Positions 47,333 to 60,334 of a stretch of 64,000 nucleotides of DNA are shown here, in pieces. The stretch is taken from positions 730,001-794,000 of the forward strand of contig OX345640.1 in NCBI GenBank assembly GCA_947044365.1. The letters run 5' to 3'. The position numbers and the translations under genes were made by a program. This stretch comes from Petrosia ficiformis (Eukaryota; Porifera; Demospongiae; Haplosclerida; Petrosiidae). Position 1 is the first letter of the stretch. Every line of letters begins with the position of its first letter. Below the pieces are notes generated by a model that saw only the letters and a list, made by a program, of their open reading frames with translations, did no database searches and had not been told where the DNA came from.

Positions 47333-50300
47333 TTAATAAACTAACCATTCATTTCGGCAACTAACAGCTTCCTTACGTACCAGCCTCTTCTTATCATCAA
47401 GACATAGGGCTAATTCTCTAATCACATGATTTTGATGTGGATATGTTAGGTGTGAGGGTAGTATAGTCAATACACTAAGACACTTCAGAGATGATATTCT
47501 CACTTTCTGAAAGACATTAATATAAAACTACTTATCAGATGTGGAGGTGAATAGATGTTTGGAAGCTTTGCTAACAGCTGTACAGTGATGAAAATGCAGG
47601 AGAGCAGAGGAACACAATGTACATGTATTTACATACAATTCTTAATGGGATTATTTTGATGGAGATGTAGACATCCAGGTTGTATAGGGGGAACTGCCCC
47701 TTAAGACACTTTGGTGAGCTCACCATATATGAACTATTTACTTGCATACAATTCTGAATGGGATTATTATGGCCCGTAGGGCCATCCCTATGATTGCTTT
47801 CCCACGGGTTCGAACTATATATATATATATGTTTGTGTCACTTATGCGAGTATGTGTTGTATACGTAGTTAAGGAAGTTGCGTCATTCTGGGGGGCTCGG
47901 TCAATTAATAGGCGTGGTGCGTAATAGAACGTGCGCTTGAGCCCTGAACTCAGCAGAAAGAAAGCTGCTTGTGAAACTGGAACTACTAGCTAACTATTCT
48001 ACCTGAAATATATTCCTAAAGTTCTACAGGATTCTTTAAAAGGTAAAGAGAGTGGATAATCAAAATAATAACTATAATAGGCTGATGTGTTTCAGGCATG
48101 ATAAAGTCAGCCATGATTACTGAACACCATAAAGCAATCATTGGGATACTTTTTTCTCTAAATACACTTGTTTTGTGATGGAGATGTAGGCATCCCAGGT
48201 TGTACTGTTATGGGGGGGGACTGCCCCTCAAGACATTTTGGCAAACTCACCATATATGGATTTGTCTGTGATATTTGGAGTAGACGTGGTACCAGAGATG
48301 AAAGATGTTCACTAATATTAACAGGTGCATCATTAACAAGAGAATGAAGAGCATCTAATGAGGAGATAAGTACATCATGTTGATCAAGTGAAGATGAATT
48401 TAGACTCTCAAGAAGAAGAGGAAGAAGCTGGATAAAAGAAAAATAAGATAAATATTTGTGGGATAGATTTAACAGATAATACCATCACTATATTCTTGGA
48501 TGTGAATGTGTTGTTTTTAGTTAACTATAACTAAATTACATATGGGTCTACTGTAAAAATTGGCCAATGATGAGCACTTTTAGTCTAAAACTAAAACCCT
48601 TTTAGTATTACATGTAACTATAAGTGAAACTAAAATTGTGAGATACTAGCCATACTATAATGAGTGGCTCTGTATGTGTGTGTGTGTGTGTTGTACATGT
48701 ACATGTACATGTACACACGTACATTTGGTAAATCAGCCAATAGAACTTGTTTAGGTACAGCTTGCATGATGTACGAAAGGGTCTCTATACAATATTGTCT
48801 GATCGATACTTGAGACTGATATAAACTGACTAACTGGGGTACTACTATAGAGAACAATCGTTGCTTATGAAAGATCTAGAGAGAAAGGAAGAATGAAGAA
48901 TTATAATTGATACTCAGGAACACAAATGGAGTAATAGATGTCTCATAGGTCAGCTAAACAATCTCATTACAAACTATTACGTACATGTAATCAAGCATTG
49001 AAACATGTATTGTTCTAACGAATATACTCACTTTAATATTAGCACTACAAGCTGAATTTAAACAGTCAGGAAAATCACACAACAGATGATGAAATCCATC
49101 AGCCACTGAACATCCTAAGAGCTCATCCACAAATAGAGTCAGGAGCTGAAGATAATATAATAGAAAGAGTGAAGTGGGTGGATGGATGGAAGGAAAAGAG
49201 AGAGAGAGAGAGAGAGAGTTGGAAGGAAGGTAAGAGGGATGGTTCGGAGGGATACCTTGTTTACAGCTGTCACTCCTATTGGATGTGATCTCACAATTAA
49301 ACCTTTTGTTATCTACAATAAGTATTTAATTATTATCATAATATATTACATGTACATGTATATAATGATATCCTCTGATATAAATACTGTAACATATCTT
49401 ACTAGCTTAATACTGCCTTCGGTGGTTTAAGCTAGGCATGCATAGTACCTTCTAAGTGTAGTACACTACAGGCTCATTATATGTCTATATCTATCAGATG
49501 TTAGCCAGGCCTCTTTCTCTATATCAGTTAGTCTTGTCCATGTTTGTCTATGTCTATCTCTATCCTAAGATCTCCCGAAATCTCTTTCTACTACCGTCTC
49601 CAAAGTTCTTCTCTCTCTGTCTAATTTTGTCGCTGATTATCATTGATCTCTTCTCAAAGCTTCTTTTTGAACACACAAATGTCAGATTTACTGTCAACGC
49701 CTCCTTTTATTACGTCACGTCAAAGCACTTACGTCAACGTCTAATTTTCTGGGTCTTTTTTGCAGGTGAATTTGTGACAGACAACGATATTATTATATAG
49801 ATTATTATTATTATTAGATTATTCTGGTATATAGATTAGATAACATAGAGACTAACTCACTAACCCATAGCCATAAAGATAGTGCATTCTTTCTCCTCTC
49901 ACTTTCATTCGAGGTATTTGTTATCAAATTCCACACATTCTCCATCTCCTGCTCAAGTAAACTACACCCACTATCAGCCATTTTGTTCACCAGACAACCA
50001 CACCCTTTGGCACTTTGATGACATGCAAAGCTACTAGAAGATTCTAGACAAAATCGAATCAAGTTTGGAAAGAGATCAGAAAAAACACCATCCTTGATAA
50101 CCTATGAAAATTATAATCTTTACAATACATTTACACTACATGTACATGTACATGTTGTTGTACAGAGTGTCGTGGGTTTGAATCCCACCTGAGGCAATTC
50201 TCATTCTCATTTTTCCATTGCCTCAGGTGTCTTTCTTTCTTTCTTTCTTTTTACATCTCCTGTAACATCATGTTCATGCATGTATATACTGATCAGATTC

Positions 50301-53300
50301 TCACATCAAAAGTAGAGTTGAATAATAATACTATGGTATTATTGATATTTGATATATCATATCGTTATAGTTTCTTGATTATCAATATATTGCAGCCACA
50401 CTGTTTTTATTTTATTTTTTATTTTACACTGATAGTGAAGGGTCTTTCGATAGCACATGGCTAATATTAGGAAAGCATATTATGTCACTATCACACAATA
50501 TGCATACATATAAATACATGTACATTGTACTTAATTGGCATACTATAAAAATTGAAAAATTTGGTCTTGCACAAGCCTTGTGTGTATATGCAGAAGTTGA
50601 TCCAAAAGGGACTGAAGTGACAAAGGGAAGTACATAGAATATTTCTTGCTAATATCATAATGGTTTCGCATGATAATCTTATGTATTTCTGATTATCACC
50701 CATTCCTAGCTGACTATTTCAATGGTCATAGGTAGCCATAAAAATGCTAATTGGGTATATAATTATTATTTTCAATCTTACTTTAATTGAACTCAAAACA
50801 GCTCTAAGAAAGACAACCAGCTGTGTCTGTTGCCATGGTGATGATGTCTGAGGGGATGATAAATTATCAACAATGTCGCTAGAGATACAATTATCAAGTT
50901 ATACATAAATTTGGGAGTGGAATGAAAATATTTGTACACTGTAGTTTACAATATTATTAGCAATACTTGTAAAGGGAGAAACTTGACATCAGCTGGTTCA
51001 GAGATAAAGTCATCCAGTTTATCTCTCATAAATATATTCATGATCTGTTCTATCCAATCCTGACTTTGTCTAAATGAGATGAGGAAATCAAAAGCTATTA
51101 TTCATCTTATGGCGCAAGTCCTTCCTAATGTAAATGTGTCTGTAACTTTTCACATTCACAATGACCTCAAAAGTAGGTGGTGATGACTTTATATGTACTA
51201 TAGTGTATAGTTTAATGTCATAAGGTTAATACATGATTATACTGTAACTCAATAACTTATATGTACTATAGTGTATAGTTTAATATCATAAGGTTAATAC
51301 TTGATTATACTGTAACTCAATAATGAAGTAATGGATTAAAATTTGACGTACACAAAAAAGAACAGGAAGGATAATTATATGAAAATAGTGTAGGTACAGA
51401 TTGGTGGTCATCCAAACTACATTTTCTGAGGTCATGGTGAATGTGGTTTAGCTGCTTCACTTACATTAAATCTAGACACTGTGTGTGTATTCTAATGGCA
51501 GCTGCAAGATGGAGTAACACATCCTCTGCGAAAAGAACACTGTGAGACTCAAGATCTAGTTATAATCAAAAATTAATAAATGGATTGTTAATCCATCATG
51601 TATATAATCACGTACCACCTTCACATTATACTGTATGTACATGTATATGTACACATGTACATGAATATGATTAACCCTCATATGTACACGTACATGAATA
51701 TGGTTATCCCTCTTATGTACACATACATGAATATGGTTATCCCTCTTATGTACACGTACATGAATATGGTTATCCCTCTTATGTACATGTAGATGAATAT
51801 GGTTATCCCTCTTATGTACATGTACATGTACATGAATATGGTTATCCCTCTTATGTACATGTACATGAATATGATTAACCCTCATATGTACATGAATCTC
51901 TTATGTACATGTACATGATTATCCCTCTTGTGTACATGTACATGTTCCTCATATATCATATACATGTATGTATGTATACTATGAATATGATTATCCCTCA
52001 TATAGTGTAGGTATAGTGTAGGTACATGTACATGTACATGGTTATCACTTACATGTACATCCTAGCCCCAATATGAACCCTCATATGTACATACCCACTC
52101 TAATATGAACCCTCATATGTACATCCCAGCCATAATATGAACCCTCATATGTACATCCCAACCATAATATGAATCCTCATATGTACATACCCACCCTAAT
52201 ATGAACCCTCATATGTACATACCCACCCTAATATGAATCCTCATATGTACATACCCTCCCTAATACAAACCCTCATATGTACATGTACATGTGTATCTAT
52301 ATACAAACCTCTTATAGATTGATTAATACATATTTTCAGTATTCTGGGTATTATATCATGATGACAGATCTGAATGGGTATTTGATTTGAAGAAACTAGA
52401 GAGAGAGAGATACTCAAAATCAAGTTGTTTTATTTTTGAAAACAGGTCTATTATAGAAATGAATAGTACATTTCAGAAGTTTGAATTACATGTATAATTA
52501 TACATGTAGAAAGCTTCATTGTCCTCTCCAAATCACATGACTAATTATCAAATATCATTAAACCAGGGAGATGAAGTCACAGTGTGGTACTATGGTGCTC
52601 CCCCACACTTTACACATAAATGTAATTATGTTGAAAAACACTGATTGAACAGTATTAACCAAACGTCATGTACCACTGATGCACTCCCCTACACTTAATG
52701 GCACTGAAGTTACCTGATCCAAAAATCATTTCAATGGCTTCACTCACTACTAGAGCTAACGAGAGGTTCTCTTCAGAATAGGGCACTAAAAAAACAATCA
52801 AATTAACTTTTCAAGTCAACAATTGATATACAAATTTTAATTTACCTTTTACAATAGAATCCAAAAAATTGATTAAAATAGGTAATGACATCATTATGAC
52901 ATCATGATTGATAGAAACAGCTGTTAATATATTTATACCACCTGTAATGAAGGTACCTAATGAGATAAGATACCAATATTAATACTGTTATTTAGTTTGA
53001 CAATAATGAATATTTTTAGTTATAATATGCCTTGTTTATAACCTAAACTCACAATACCTTACTAAAAGGGGTTTTTAACTCACATTACCTTACTAAAAGG
53101 GGTTTTTAACTCACAATACTGTACTAAAAGGGGTTTTTAACTCACAATACTGTACTAAAAGGGGTTTTTAACTCACAATACTGTACTAAAAGGGTTTTTT
53201 AACTCACATTACCTTACTAAAATGGGTTTTTAACTCACAATACTGTACTAAAAGGGGTTTTTAACTCACATTACCTTACTAAAAGGGGTTTTTAACTCAC

Positions 53301-55331
53301 AATACTGTACTAAAAGGGGTTTTTAACTCACATTACCTTACTAAAATGGGTTTTTAACTCACAATACCTTACGAAAAGGTTTTTTTAACTCACAATACCT
53401 TACTAAAAGGGGTTTTTAACTCACAATACCTTACTAAAAGGGTTTTTTAGTTATACACTATAGTTACATGTACATGAAGTAGACTTGTAATTTAGTTCTA
53501 ACTTAGTTAACTAATTTAGAATACCTTACTAAAAGGGGTTTTAGATCTCATACCTGAATATTGCAGTTGTGTGGTTAGTGTTGGTAAAACATGTTTTTGT
53601 ATCACTTGAGGATAGTATTTACTAATAATACTCAGCGATATAGTACACTCATCTCTGGAGGTAGATAAATGTAGGCACACATTAAATTACCCGTACATGT
53701 AATTGTATGTACTAATTACGTGTACATGTACTTATATGTACAGTGTACACATTAAATTACATGTACATGTACATATTAATTTACATGTACATGTACCTAG
53801 TATATACATGTACATGTAACACTAAATTACACATACACATACCTAATTGATTTATCTTCACAATTGATAGCAAGCTTCATTAAACTACCAGCACATTGTC
53901 CAACCTATTATAACAAATACAGACCATCTGACAATCACCTGACAGTCACATGACATACACATTACCTCATCAAGGGAGAGACATTGTGTATTTATAACAG
54001 ATGAGAGAGTTGATATTGTTGCGGTACAAAGATATGTGTTCTCTTCATTAATTAAAGGGAGAAGAAATGAGAAGAGAGGCTGAAGATAAGAGGCAAAAGG
54101 AACTCCTACATAAACATAATCATAATAATGATAACAAAATGTTGTGACTAAATGATCAGTGATTGTGTGTGCTTCATACAAAGAGAAGTATAAATTATTG
54201 CAGTCAAGAGTTATTTTCTATGATGCCATCAACATGAATAGACTTTAGTTAATAGTATTATACATGTACATGTACATATGTACATGTATACATGTACATG
54301 TACAAGTACATACATGTATGTACATGTACCTGTACAAGTACATAATATTATGTACATTTACAATGTATTATACATGATTGTACATTAATGTTATACAACA
54401 TGTAAAAATAGTCACTAACTACATGTACATGTATATGTACATGTATACTTACTTTTAGTATCAATATCTTTAAATTTTCCAAAAACTTTTAAAAACTTTA
54501 CAAGTATTTCCAATAATACGATCTTTGTTGACATCTGTAAATAAAATGAATGAAATACCGAAAAATTTAACTTAACTGTTCCCATTCACTAGGATGTGAT
54601 GACTTTATGTGTAATATAGTGTACAGTTTAATGTCATAAGGTTAATACATGATTATACTGTAACTCAATAATGAAGTAATGGATTGAAATTGACATACAT
54701 GTACACAAAAAAGAATGGGAAGGATAATGATATGCAGGTTAAAAGATTGTTAGTCCATTTCTCTGAGGTCATGGTAAACACGAATGACCTTTATATCCTA
54801 CCTGCACTTCTTCATTAAATTGTTGAATCAAAAGAGGGATGACATCTTTGGCAACAAGAGAAGAGGCCTCAAGAGAGCCTCCAGCTGTAGCTTGTAATAA
54901 TCTAGTTGCTGGATGAATCATTTTCAGTTCCGGTTGACATATATGATGACAACAATCTATAGACAAATGGTTTAATGGATAGATGAATGGACATGTGGTT
55001 TAATGGATAAATGAATGGACATATGGTTCAATGGATAGATGAATGGAATGATTCATTGGGTAGATGAATGGACATATGGATCATTGGATAGATGAATGGA
55101 CAGGTGGTTCAATGGACCAACCCTTCATTATTAATTCAATTAATTCTTGTAAGTCATCAGGATTAGATGTTTCCATAGGAGTGTCACGTGTAACAGCCTC
55201 CACAATACATTTAAGTGCTTGAAGACTGGTTATCTGATGGGTAATAAAAAAATAAAACATTTTTCAAACATAGTTAGGTTTAGTAATGATGATGTAATTA
55301 CCTCAACATTATCTGCTACAGGATAAAAGAC

Positions 55332-55385
<54 letters not shown>

Positions 55386-56030
55386 AACAAATGATATTAC
55401 AAGAATGAGTTTTACTCTTGACCTCTTGTTTGATGGCTTGCCATATAGATGTAATAAAAGATCTCAGCCCATCATTTCCAAATATTGCTGCTCCAACTGC
55501 CTATAGAGAGAATTATTAGTAGGTGTGGTTTAAAAATGAGGAGAGGCTAACCCACGAGTGTATGTAAGGAATCTACTTTAGATCCATGTACATCAGAAGA
55601 GAGTTTTTCAAGAAGAAGTGGAATACAAAACTAAAAAATGAAGAATAAAGAAAAAATATAACAAGATATATAGAAATAAGTATCCCTACGATTGCCTTGT
55701 GATGACTTAATCATTACTGATGACTTTTCCATATTTGAAACTCAACAACATATTATAGTTATTTGTTAAGTTCTGCAGGGCCATCCCTAAGATGGCTGAT
55801 TGACAATACTTGTAGTCAATGGTGTGGAAACAGCCAGTCATACAGGACATTGTCCGGTAAGTCTAGTGAATGTCTGGTAAATTGAAACTGAGCTGTTTAC
55901 AAAGTATATGGGGAGCAGGACAAGAATGATGAAAATAGGTCAAAATGTCCAGCAATTGGCTCAATGTTCCCACACTCCTGCTTGTAGTTTAGATATAGTC
56001 ATACAATATACATGATGTTATCGGAGATGT

Positions 56031-56061
<31 letters not shown>

Positions 56062-59000
56062 CACCTGAGGCCAATGGAAAAATGAAAATGAGAGTTGCCT
56101 CAGGTGGGATTCGAACCCACGGCACTCTGTACTCTGGACAGATGGTCTACTAACTGAGCTACCAAGGCAGCTCAGCTAGCAGGGGCCGAATCAAACATCT
56201 CATACGCCTGTATGAACAGGCTAACTTTACACTAGGCATTAGGTGAAGGCCGGGGTAATGAAACCACCAAAGACACCAACACCAAACCTAAGCATACACA
56301 TGATGTTATTGGAGATGTAGAAAGAAAGAAAGAAAGAAAGAAAGACACCTGAGGCAATGGAAAAATGAAAATGAGAGTTGCCTCAGTGTAATATACATGT
56401 ACCTCTGAAAACTTTGGTGTAGAAGTGAGTGAATTACGTAATCCAATTACTAACTCCTCTCTAGATATGGGGTCTGGGTCTTTAGGAGACTATGAAACAC
56501 AATATTATAATAACAATCATTATATACATGTATAAACTACATGTAAGTTAACTCACTGGATTGAAATTGATTGGAAAATAACACGACAAAACTTCAAACA
56601 AATCTTCAGTCAGAACAGCTGATTATAGAAATGAGAGGATGTAAACTAATATTAGTAATAGTAACATGGTCTTTATGACCATCTTGTGTGTATTCAAGAT
56701 AAATTCAGAGATTAAAAGTTGCTAAGGAAAAGAATAATTCTTCGTATATACTTGATACGAAGAGATTTGAGAATTGTTGATTATTACCCTGAATGTACCT
56801 CAGACACATGTACAGTATAGGAACATCCTATACAATCCCATCGTTATACCACACCCATAAACATATGTGCATACGCATTGGGTCACAACACAAAACCAAG
56901 TTGGATGCTTAAACTGCACTTTGACTCTTACAGTAGCAGAAGGGTACAGTATGTCATTAATAACAAAGGGCATACACAAGAGTACAAAATCAAAAACACC
57001 TTGGAGAGAATACTAGATAACTTACTGAAGTCTAAATGTCTTGTGATTGAAGGTATTGATGAAAATATAATTAGGAGATTACGAGGATCTTTCTCTCCAT
57101 CCATTGCTTGAATATATCCTAAAACAAACTCTGACCCAATAGTGTTAAGAGCTGAAAGAGAGAGAGAGAGAGAGGAACTTTACAAACAGCATATGAGAAA
57201 TTATCTCCACATATTTGTTGCAATAATCAACAGTTTAGTGGACTGGACCAAATGCTAAATGATCAAAATTTAGCAATTTAGTGGACTGGACCAAATCTAA
57301 ATGGTTCGGTATTTAGCAGTTTAGTGGACTGGACCAAATCCTAAATGATCGGTATTTAGCAGTTTAGTGGACTGGACCAAATGCTAAATGATCAGTATTT
57401 AGCAGTTTAGTACAGGAAGACACTGAAATGTATCTAAGAACAGTAGGAAGCCAGTTCGGTTCCTGCACAAAACAGCTGCTAAGTGAGTAATTAAAGATAA
57501 GCCTTTTGATTAATTAATCAATTGTTTGATGAATAGCAGGTGATAAAACTTGGATATCAGTATATTACATTAATACGTGTTAAGAATCGTACCTTTAATG
57601 TAGTCAGTTAAAAACACATACAACAATGAGTAGATAATCTTTCGGCTAGATTGAGGCTGAGACTAAGGAATGATATATATACAATCATTATAATATAATT
57701 ATAAGTGGGTGTGGTTACTATAACTGCATACCTGAATATGAAGTTCTCTAAATAATGCCCTTACAATGATTACTACATCTTCATCTAGTAATTGTTGATT
57801 TGTTACCTAAATGTGTATAACCAGTATACATGTAAAATATAAAATCACCCACACTAAATATGTATAATATATTATTATGGCCCGTAGGGCCATCCCTATG
57901 ATTGCTTTCCCACGGGTTCGAACTATATATATATATATTAATATTCTTGTGTCCACTTGCGCGAGTATGCGTTGTATACGTAGTTAAGGAAGTTGCATCA
58001 TTCCCGGGGGTTCGGTCAATTAATGGGTGTGGCACATAATAGAACACGCGCTCGAACTCAGCAGAAAGAAAACTGCTTGTAGCTTACATAGAATTAGAAA
58101 CTGGAACTACTAGCTAACTATTCTACCTAAAATATATTCCTAAAGTTCTACAAGATTCTTTAAAAGGTAAAGAGAGTAGATAATCAAAATAATAACTATA
58201 ATAGGCTGTTGTGTTTCAGGCATGATAAAGTCAGCCATGATTACTGAATGCTGGACACCATAAAGCAATCATAGGGAGACTTTTTTCTCTATATACACTT
58301 GTTTTATTTGATTTTCACACACTTGAGATCAACTACTTGTTTTTCAGCCGTCTTATACAACAACCTAACAAATTTTTTTTATCTAGGTGGGGCAACAACT
58401 TGTCTTCATAATCTAAACGTTTTATTGATGTTTAGTACGTACAAGACAAATGAAAAAACAATCAATTGAGCAAACCATTTGAAAATCAAATGGGAGGACT
58501 AATCGTAGTATGTACAGACATAAAATATAAATACATGTATAATTATTTTATAGACAACCTACCAGTGCCATCAGGCCATGTAAAACATATGGAGTTATTA
58601 ATGTACTGTCTTTTAGTCTATCACAATAGAACGCAACCAGATATTGAACTGAATAATTGAATAAATATCATAATAATATATTGATCATAATATACAATGT
58701 ACATGTACACTGATTACATTGGAAGTGTACAAAAACAAGTACACAAATGTACACTGCATGTACACAAATGTACACACACCCACATGTACGTACACAACAA
58801 AATGTACACTACACACATGTACATGTATGTAAACAAATGTACACTAGACACATGTTCACAAATGTACACTACACACATGTACATGTATGTATACAAATGT
58901 ACACAAATGTGAAGTTATTGTGAACTACACAAATGTACACTGCATATGTACACACATTGATGTACATGTACATTGGAAGTGTATAATAATTTATTATGTA

Positions 59001-59945
59001 TGTGTACATGTTCAAGTACTCAATCTTGATTGGACTACATATAGCTATAAAGATTTGTAAAAACAGAGATCAAAACATTACAAACAATATACCTTCATCT
59101 TTGGATAACACATGTTGCTGTAAGTGAGTTAAGAGTTCTGATAATAATCTAGTTCCCTGGGCCCTATTGTCAATATCCTTACTTGTAAGATAAATCCTAT
59201 GATGTATATATTATGAAGATAACTTGTACGCATATTTCAAAATTTAGTGTTAACCCTTTCAGTAAGGCATTGTGACTTTTTAGTATAACTAAATTACGAG
59301 TCTATTGCAATAACAGTCCCTATAACTAACTGAAATAAATGGACAGTTTTAGTTAGTTAAATAAAACTAAAACCTTTTTAGTAAGCTTAATTAATACAAT
59401 AATTTTAGTTAACTATAAAATCTTTCATACTATAACTACCTGCATAACTAAAAGTGGTCATTATTGTCATACTAAAACAACACTAATAGTTAGATGCATT
59501 TCTTATGTGAAATGATAATTCTTTGCTTCATGTAAATCATTGCTTTACATTCTAGGCAGTCAGCATCTTAAGGCTGTATATATTATACATGCTGTCTTGT
59601 TACTATAGATACTAGTGGGTGGGTTGTGGTTTGTTATAGTAGTGAATGTTACATGCTTGTCACTTTGCACAATAACCAAACCCTTCTCTCTCTAAGAGAA
59701 GGGTGTGGTCACATCATAATTTATAACAATTTTCAATGATGTATGAAGAGAAGTACATACCCAAGAACCTCTACAACTGATACCAGATCCGTTGTCCCGG
59801 CAACAATACCTGGAAATAAATATTAGTTAAAATATTCATACTTGCACTTGTCATTTGCTTACAAACCTCCTGCTAAAGTTTTTGGTACATTCTGTTCTGA
59901 GTGGCCTTTTATAAATTCTTGACATAAAGAAGAAATAGTGGACAT
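47333..59945 (-). CDS. MMS19: MMS19 nucleotide excision repair / cytosolic iron-sulfur assembly protein
   Basis: HEAT-repeat scaffold of the CIA targeting complex that delivers Fe-S clusters to DNA polymerases and helicases. About 29 exons; firm ones are 59867-59945, 59761-59809, 59093-59196, 58563-58648, 57732-57806 and 57026-57151. Others lie near 57594-57658, 56571-56633, 56402-56490, 55550-55633, 55422-55503, 55120-55234, 54804-54959, 54454-54537, 53967-54107, 53553-53656, 52843-52957, 51479-51555, 49851-50102, 49032-49147, 48723-48838, 48253-48430 and 47333-47516. Diagnostic text: FVLGYIQAMDGEKDPRNLL, LFEVLSCYFPINFNP, CCHHICQPELKMIHPATRLL, VADGFHHLLCDFPD and the C-terminal signature LDDKKRLVRKEAVSCRNEW. 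Start MSTISSLCQEFIKG. Exon borders in the middle are approximate. Introns are packed with MITEs, SINEs and minisatellites. Confidence 0.93.
47766..48172. mobile_element. MITE family B copy 1
   Basis: Begins TATGGCCCGTAGGGCCATCC CTATGATTGCTTTCC and ends ACCATAAAGCAATCATTGGG A. The CCCTATGATTGCTTT / AAAGCAATCATTGGG ends are inverted repeats. The interior (GCGAGTATGTGTTGTATACG, ACTCAGCAGAAAGAAAGC, CAGGCATGATAAAGTCAGCC) is about 90 percent shared with 57876-58283. Non-coding, inside the MMS19 gene. Confidence 0.85.
50157..50275 (+). mobile_element. tRNA-derived SINE, 5'-truncated copy
   Basis: Starts in the tRNA part (ACAGAGTGTCGTGGGTTTGA ATCCCACCTGAGGCA), then body CTCATTTTTCCATTGCCTCAG GTGTC. 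It ends in a (TTTC)n tail plus ACATCTCCTGTAACATCATG. Same family as 56010-56178 and 56303-56395, opposite orientation. Confidence 0.8.
51149..51449. mobile_element. MITE family C, about 300-bp copy
   Basis: Ends CACATTCACAATGACCTCAA (51149) and TCTGAGGTCATGGTGAATGTG (ending 51449) are 20-base imperfect inverted repeats. The interior includes two units of the 60-base sequence that is expanded in the 18371-19155 copy. MMS19 intron. Confidence 0.85.
51640..51965. repeat. GTACATGAATATGGTTATCC minisatellite
   Basis: About nine units of 33-39 bases ending CCTCTTATGTACACGTACAT. Spurious His/Val repeats appear in open frames. MMS19 intron. Confidence 0.93.
52050..52290. repeat. CTAATATGAACCCTCATATG minisatellite
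   Basis: About seven units of 31-33 bases (TGTACATACCCACC then CTAATATGAACCCTCATA). MMS19 intron. Confidence 0.92.
53045..53455. repeat. 33-bp minisatellite (TACTAAAAGGGGTTTTTAAC)
   Basis: About 12 units of TTACTAAAAGGGGTTTTTAA CTCACAATACC. The AAAAGGGGTTTT centre is nearly palindromic and relates to the TTTTAGTAAGG words of other dispersed repeats. A stray half-unit lies at 53521-53550, just before an MMS19 exon. Confidence 0.95.
54583..54792. mobile_element. MITE family C, short copy
   Basis: CCCATTCACTAGGATGTGAT at left and CTCTGAGGTCATGGTAAACA at right. One 60-base unit inside. It overlaps the end of the MMS19 exon at about 54804, so the right end abuts the donor. Confidence 0.75.
55335..55381. 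repeat. (GA)n microsatellite
   Basis: Pure GA run between two MMS19 exons (about 55301-55333 and 55422-55503). On the transcribed strand it supplies a CT tract immediately upstream of the first of these. Similar short runs occur at 49195-49218 and 57153-57173. Confidence 0.96.
56010..56178 (-). mobile_element. tRNA-derived SINE with recognisable tRNA head
   Basis: On the minus strand the head reads TGCCTTGGTAGCTCAGTTAG TAGACCATCTGTCCAGAG..., with a T arm GTGGGTTCGAATCCCAC and a closing CTGAGGC. Acceptor pairs GCCTTGG/CTGAGGC (two G-U), anticodon stem TCTGT/ACAGA and T stem are intact. The D stem has a mismatch and position 33 is C, so it is a pseudo-tRNA. Body, (TTTC)n and a TACATCTCCGATAACATCAT tail follow. 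Confidence 0.82.
56303..56395 (-). mobile_element. tRNA-derived SINE, 3' fragment
   Basis: Only the body, (TTTC)n and the TACATCTCCAATAACATC tail of the family are present, stopping within GAGGCAACTCTCATTTTCAT. Followed directly by an MMS19 exon (56402). Confidence 0.8.
57232..57412. repeat. 46-bp minisatellite (GTTTAGTGGACTGGACCAAA)
   Basis: Four units of AGTTTAGTGGACTGGACCAA ATGCTAAATGATC...TATTTAGC. MMS19 intron. Confidence 0.95.
57876..58283. mobile_element. MITE family B copy 2
   Basis: TATGGCCCGTAGGGCCATCC at left and AAAGCAATCATAGGGAGAC at right. Collinear with 47766-48172 with scattered substitutions. MMS19 intron. Confidence 0.85.
58690..58990. repeat. AATGTACACTACACACATGT-type repeat
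   Basis: Irregular TGTACA/ACACATGTAC repeat. Both strands show open frames for the same reason. MMS19 intron. Confidence 0.9.
59257..59490. repeat. TTAGTTAACTA dispersed repeat, second copy
   Basis: Resembles 20205-20365: CAATAACAGTCCCTATAACT, TTTTAGTTAGTTAAATAAAA and a CTAAAAGTGGTCATTATTGT end with ATACTAAAACAACACTA. MMS19 intron. Confidence 0.7.
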
Positions 59946-60334
59946 TCTCTACCATGTGGTTGAAACCTTTCTTGACAAAGTGCGCATGCTCAGAAAAGAG
60001 CGGTTCTGAAAAAAGGCGGTAAGCTACAGGCGGTAACAAATAGTCAAATAGTAATACTGTTTTTCTCTCACTTAAAAGTCACTTTCACTTAATCAAGACG
60101 CTAGTTGGACTGTTAGTGCTCTGTTAGGAGCATCTTTAGACGACTTGTGTGTATATCCTACCAGCTCTTTTAAGAGCAGCATAAAAGATAAAGAAAATTT
60201 TACAATATTACTATTCTGATTTGAGCTATTCCCGGTTGTGGTCTTTCTACACAAGCAGAGTAAGTTGACACCAACAATTTCTATACGTTAAATGTCATTT
60301 ACTACACTTCCTTGTTTTAGAACAAGAAACAGAA
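59946..60334. promoter_or_regulatory. Bidirectional promoter, MMS19 / SLBP, with NRF-1-like site
   Basis: 389 bases between divergent ATGs. TGCGCATGCTCA (59981-59992) differs from the NRF-1 consensus at one position. GGCGGTAA is repeated (about 60016 and 60029). A possible SLBP 5' UTR intron runs from GAGTAAGTTG (about 60258) to TTTTAG (60315-60320). NRF-1 sites are typical of divergent housekeeping promoters in animals; use here is inferred. Confidence 0.6.

Noticed and set aside
49498..49800. 100-residue plus-strand open frame with hydrophobic stretches
   Set aside because: Lies in an MMS19 intron on the opposite strand, with no family resemblance and no splice or promoter context. A real lineage-specific small gene cannot be excluded but is unsupported.
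51640..52290. CRISPR-like regular repeats
   Set aside because: Units are contiguous without unique spacers, inside a eukaryotic intron; ordinary minisatellites.
56095..56172. Possible functional tRNA on the minus strand
   Set aside because: Acceptor, anticodon and T stems pair, but the D stem has a mismatch and position 33 is C not T. It continues into a SINE body with copies elsewhere.
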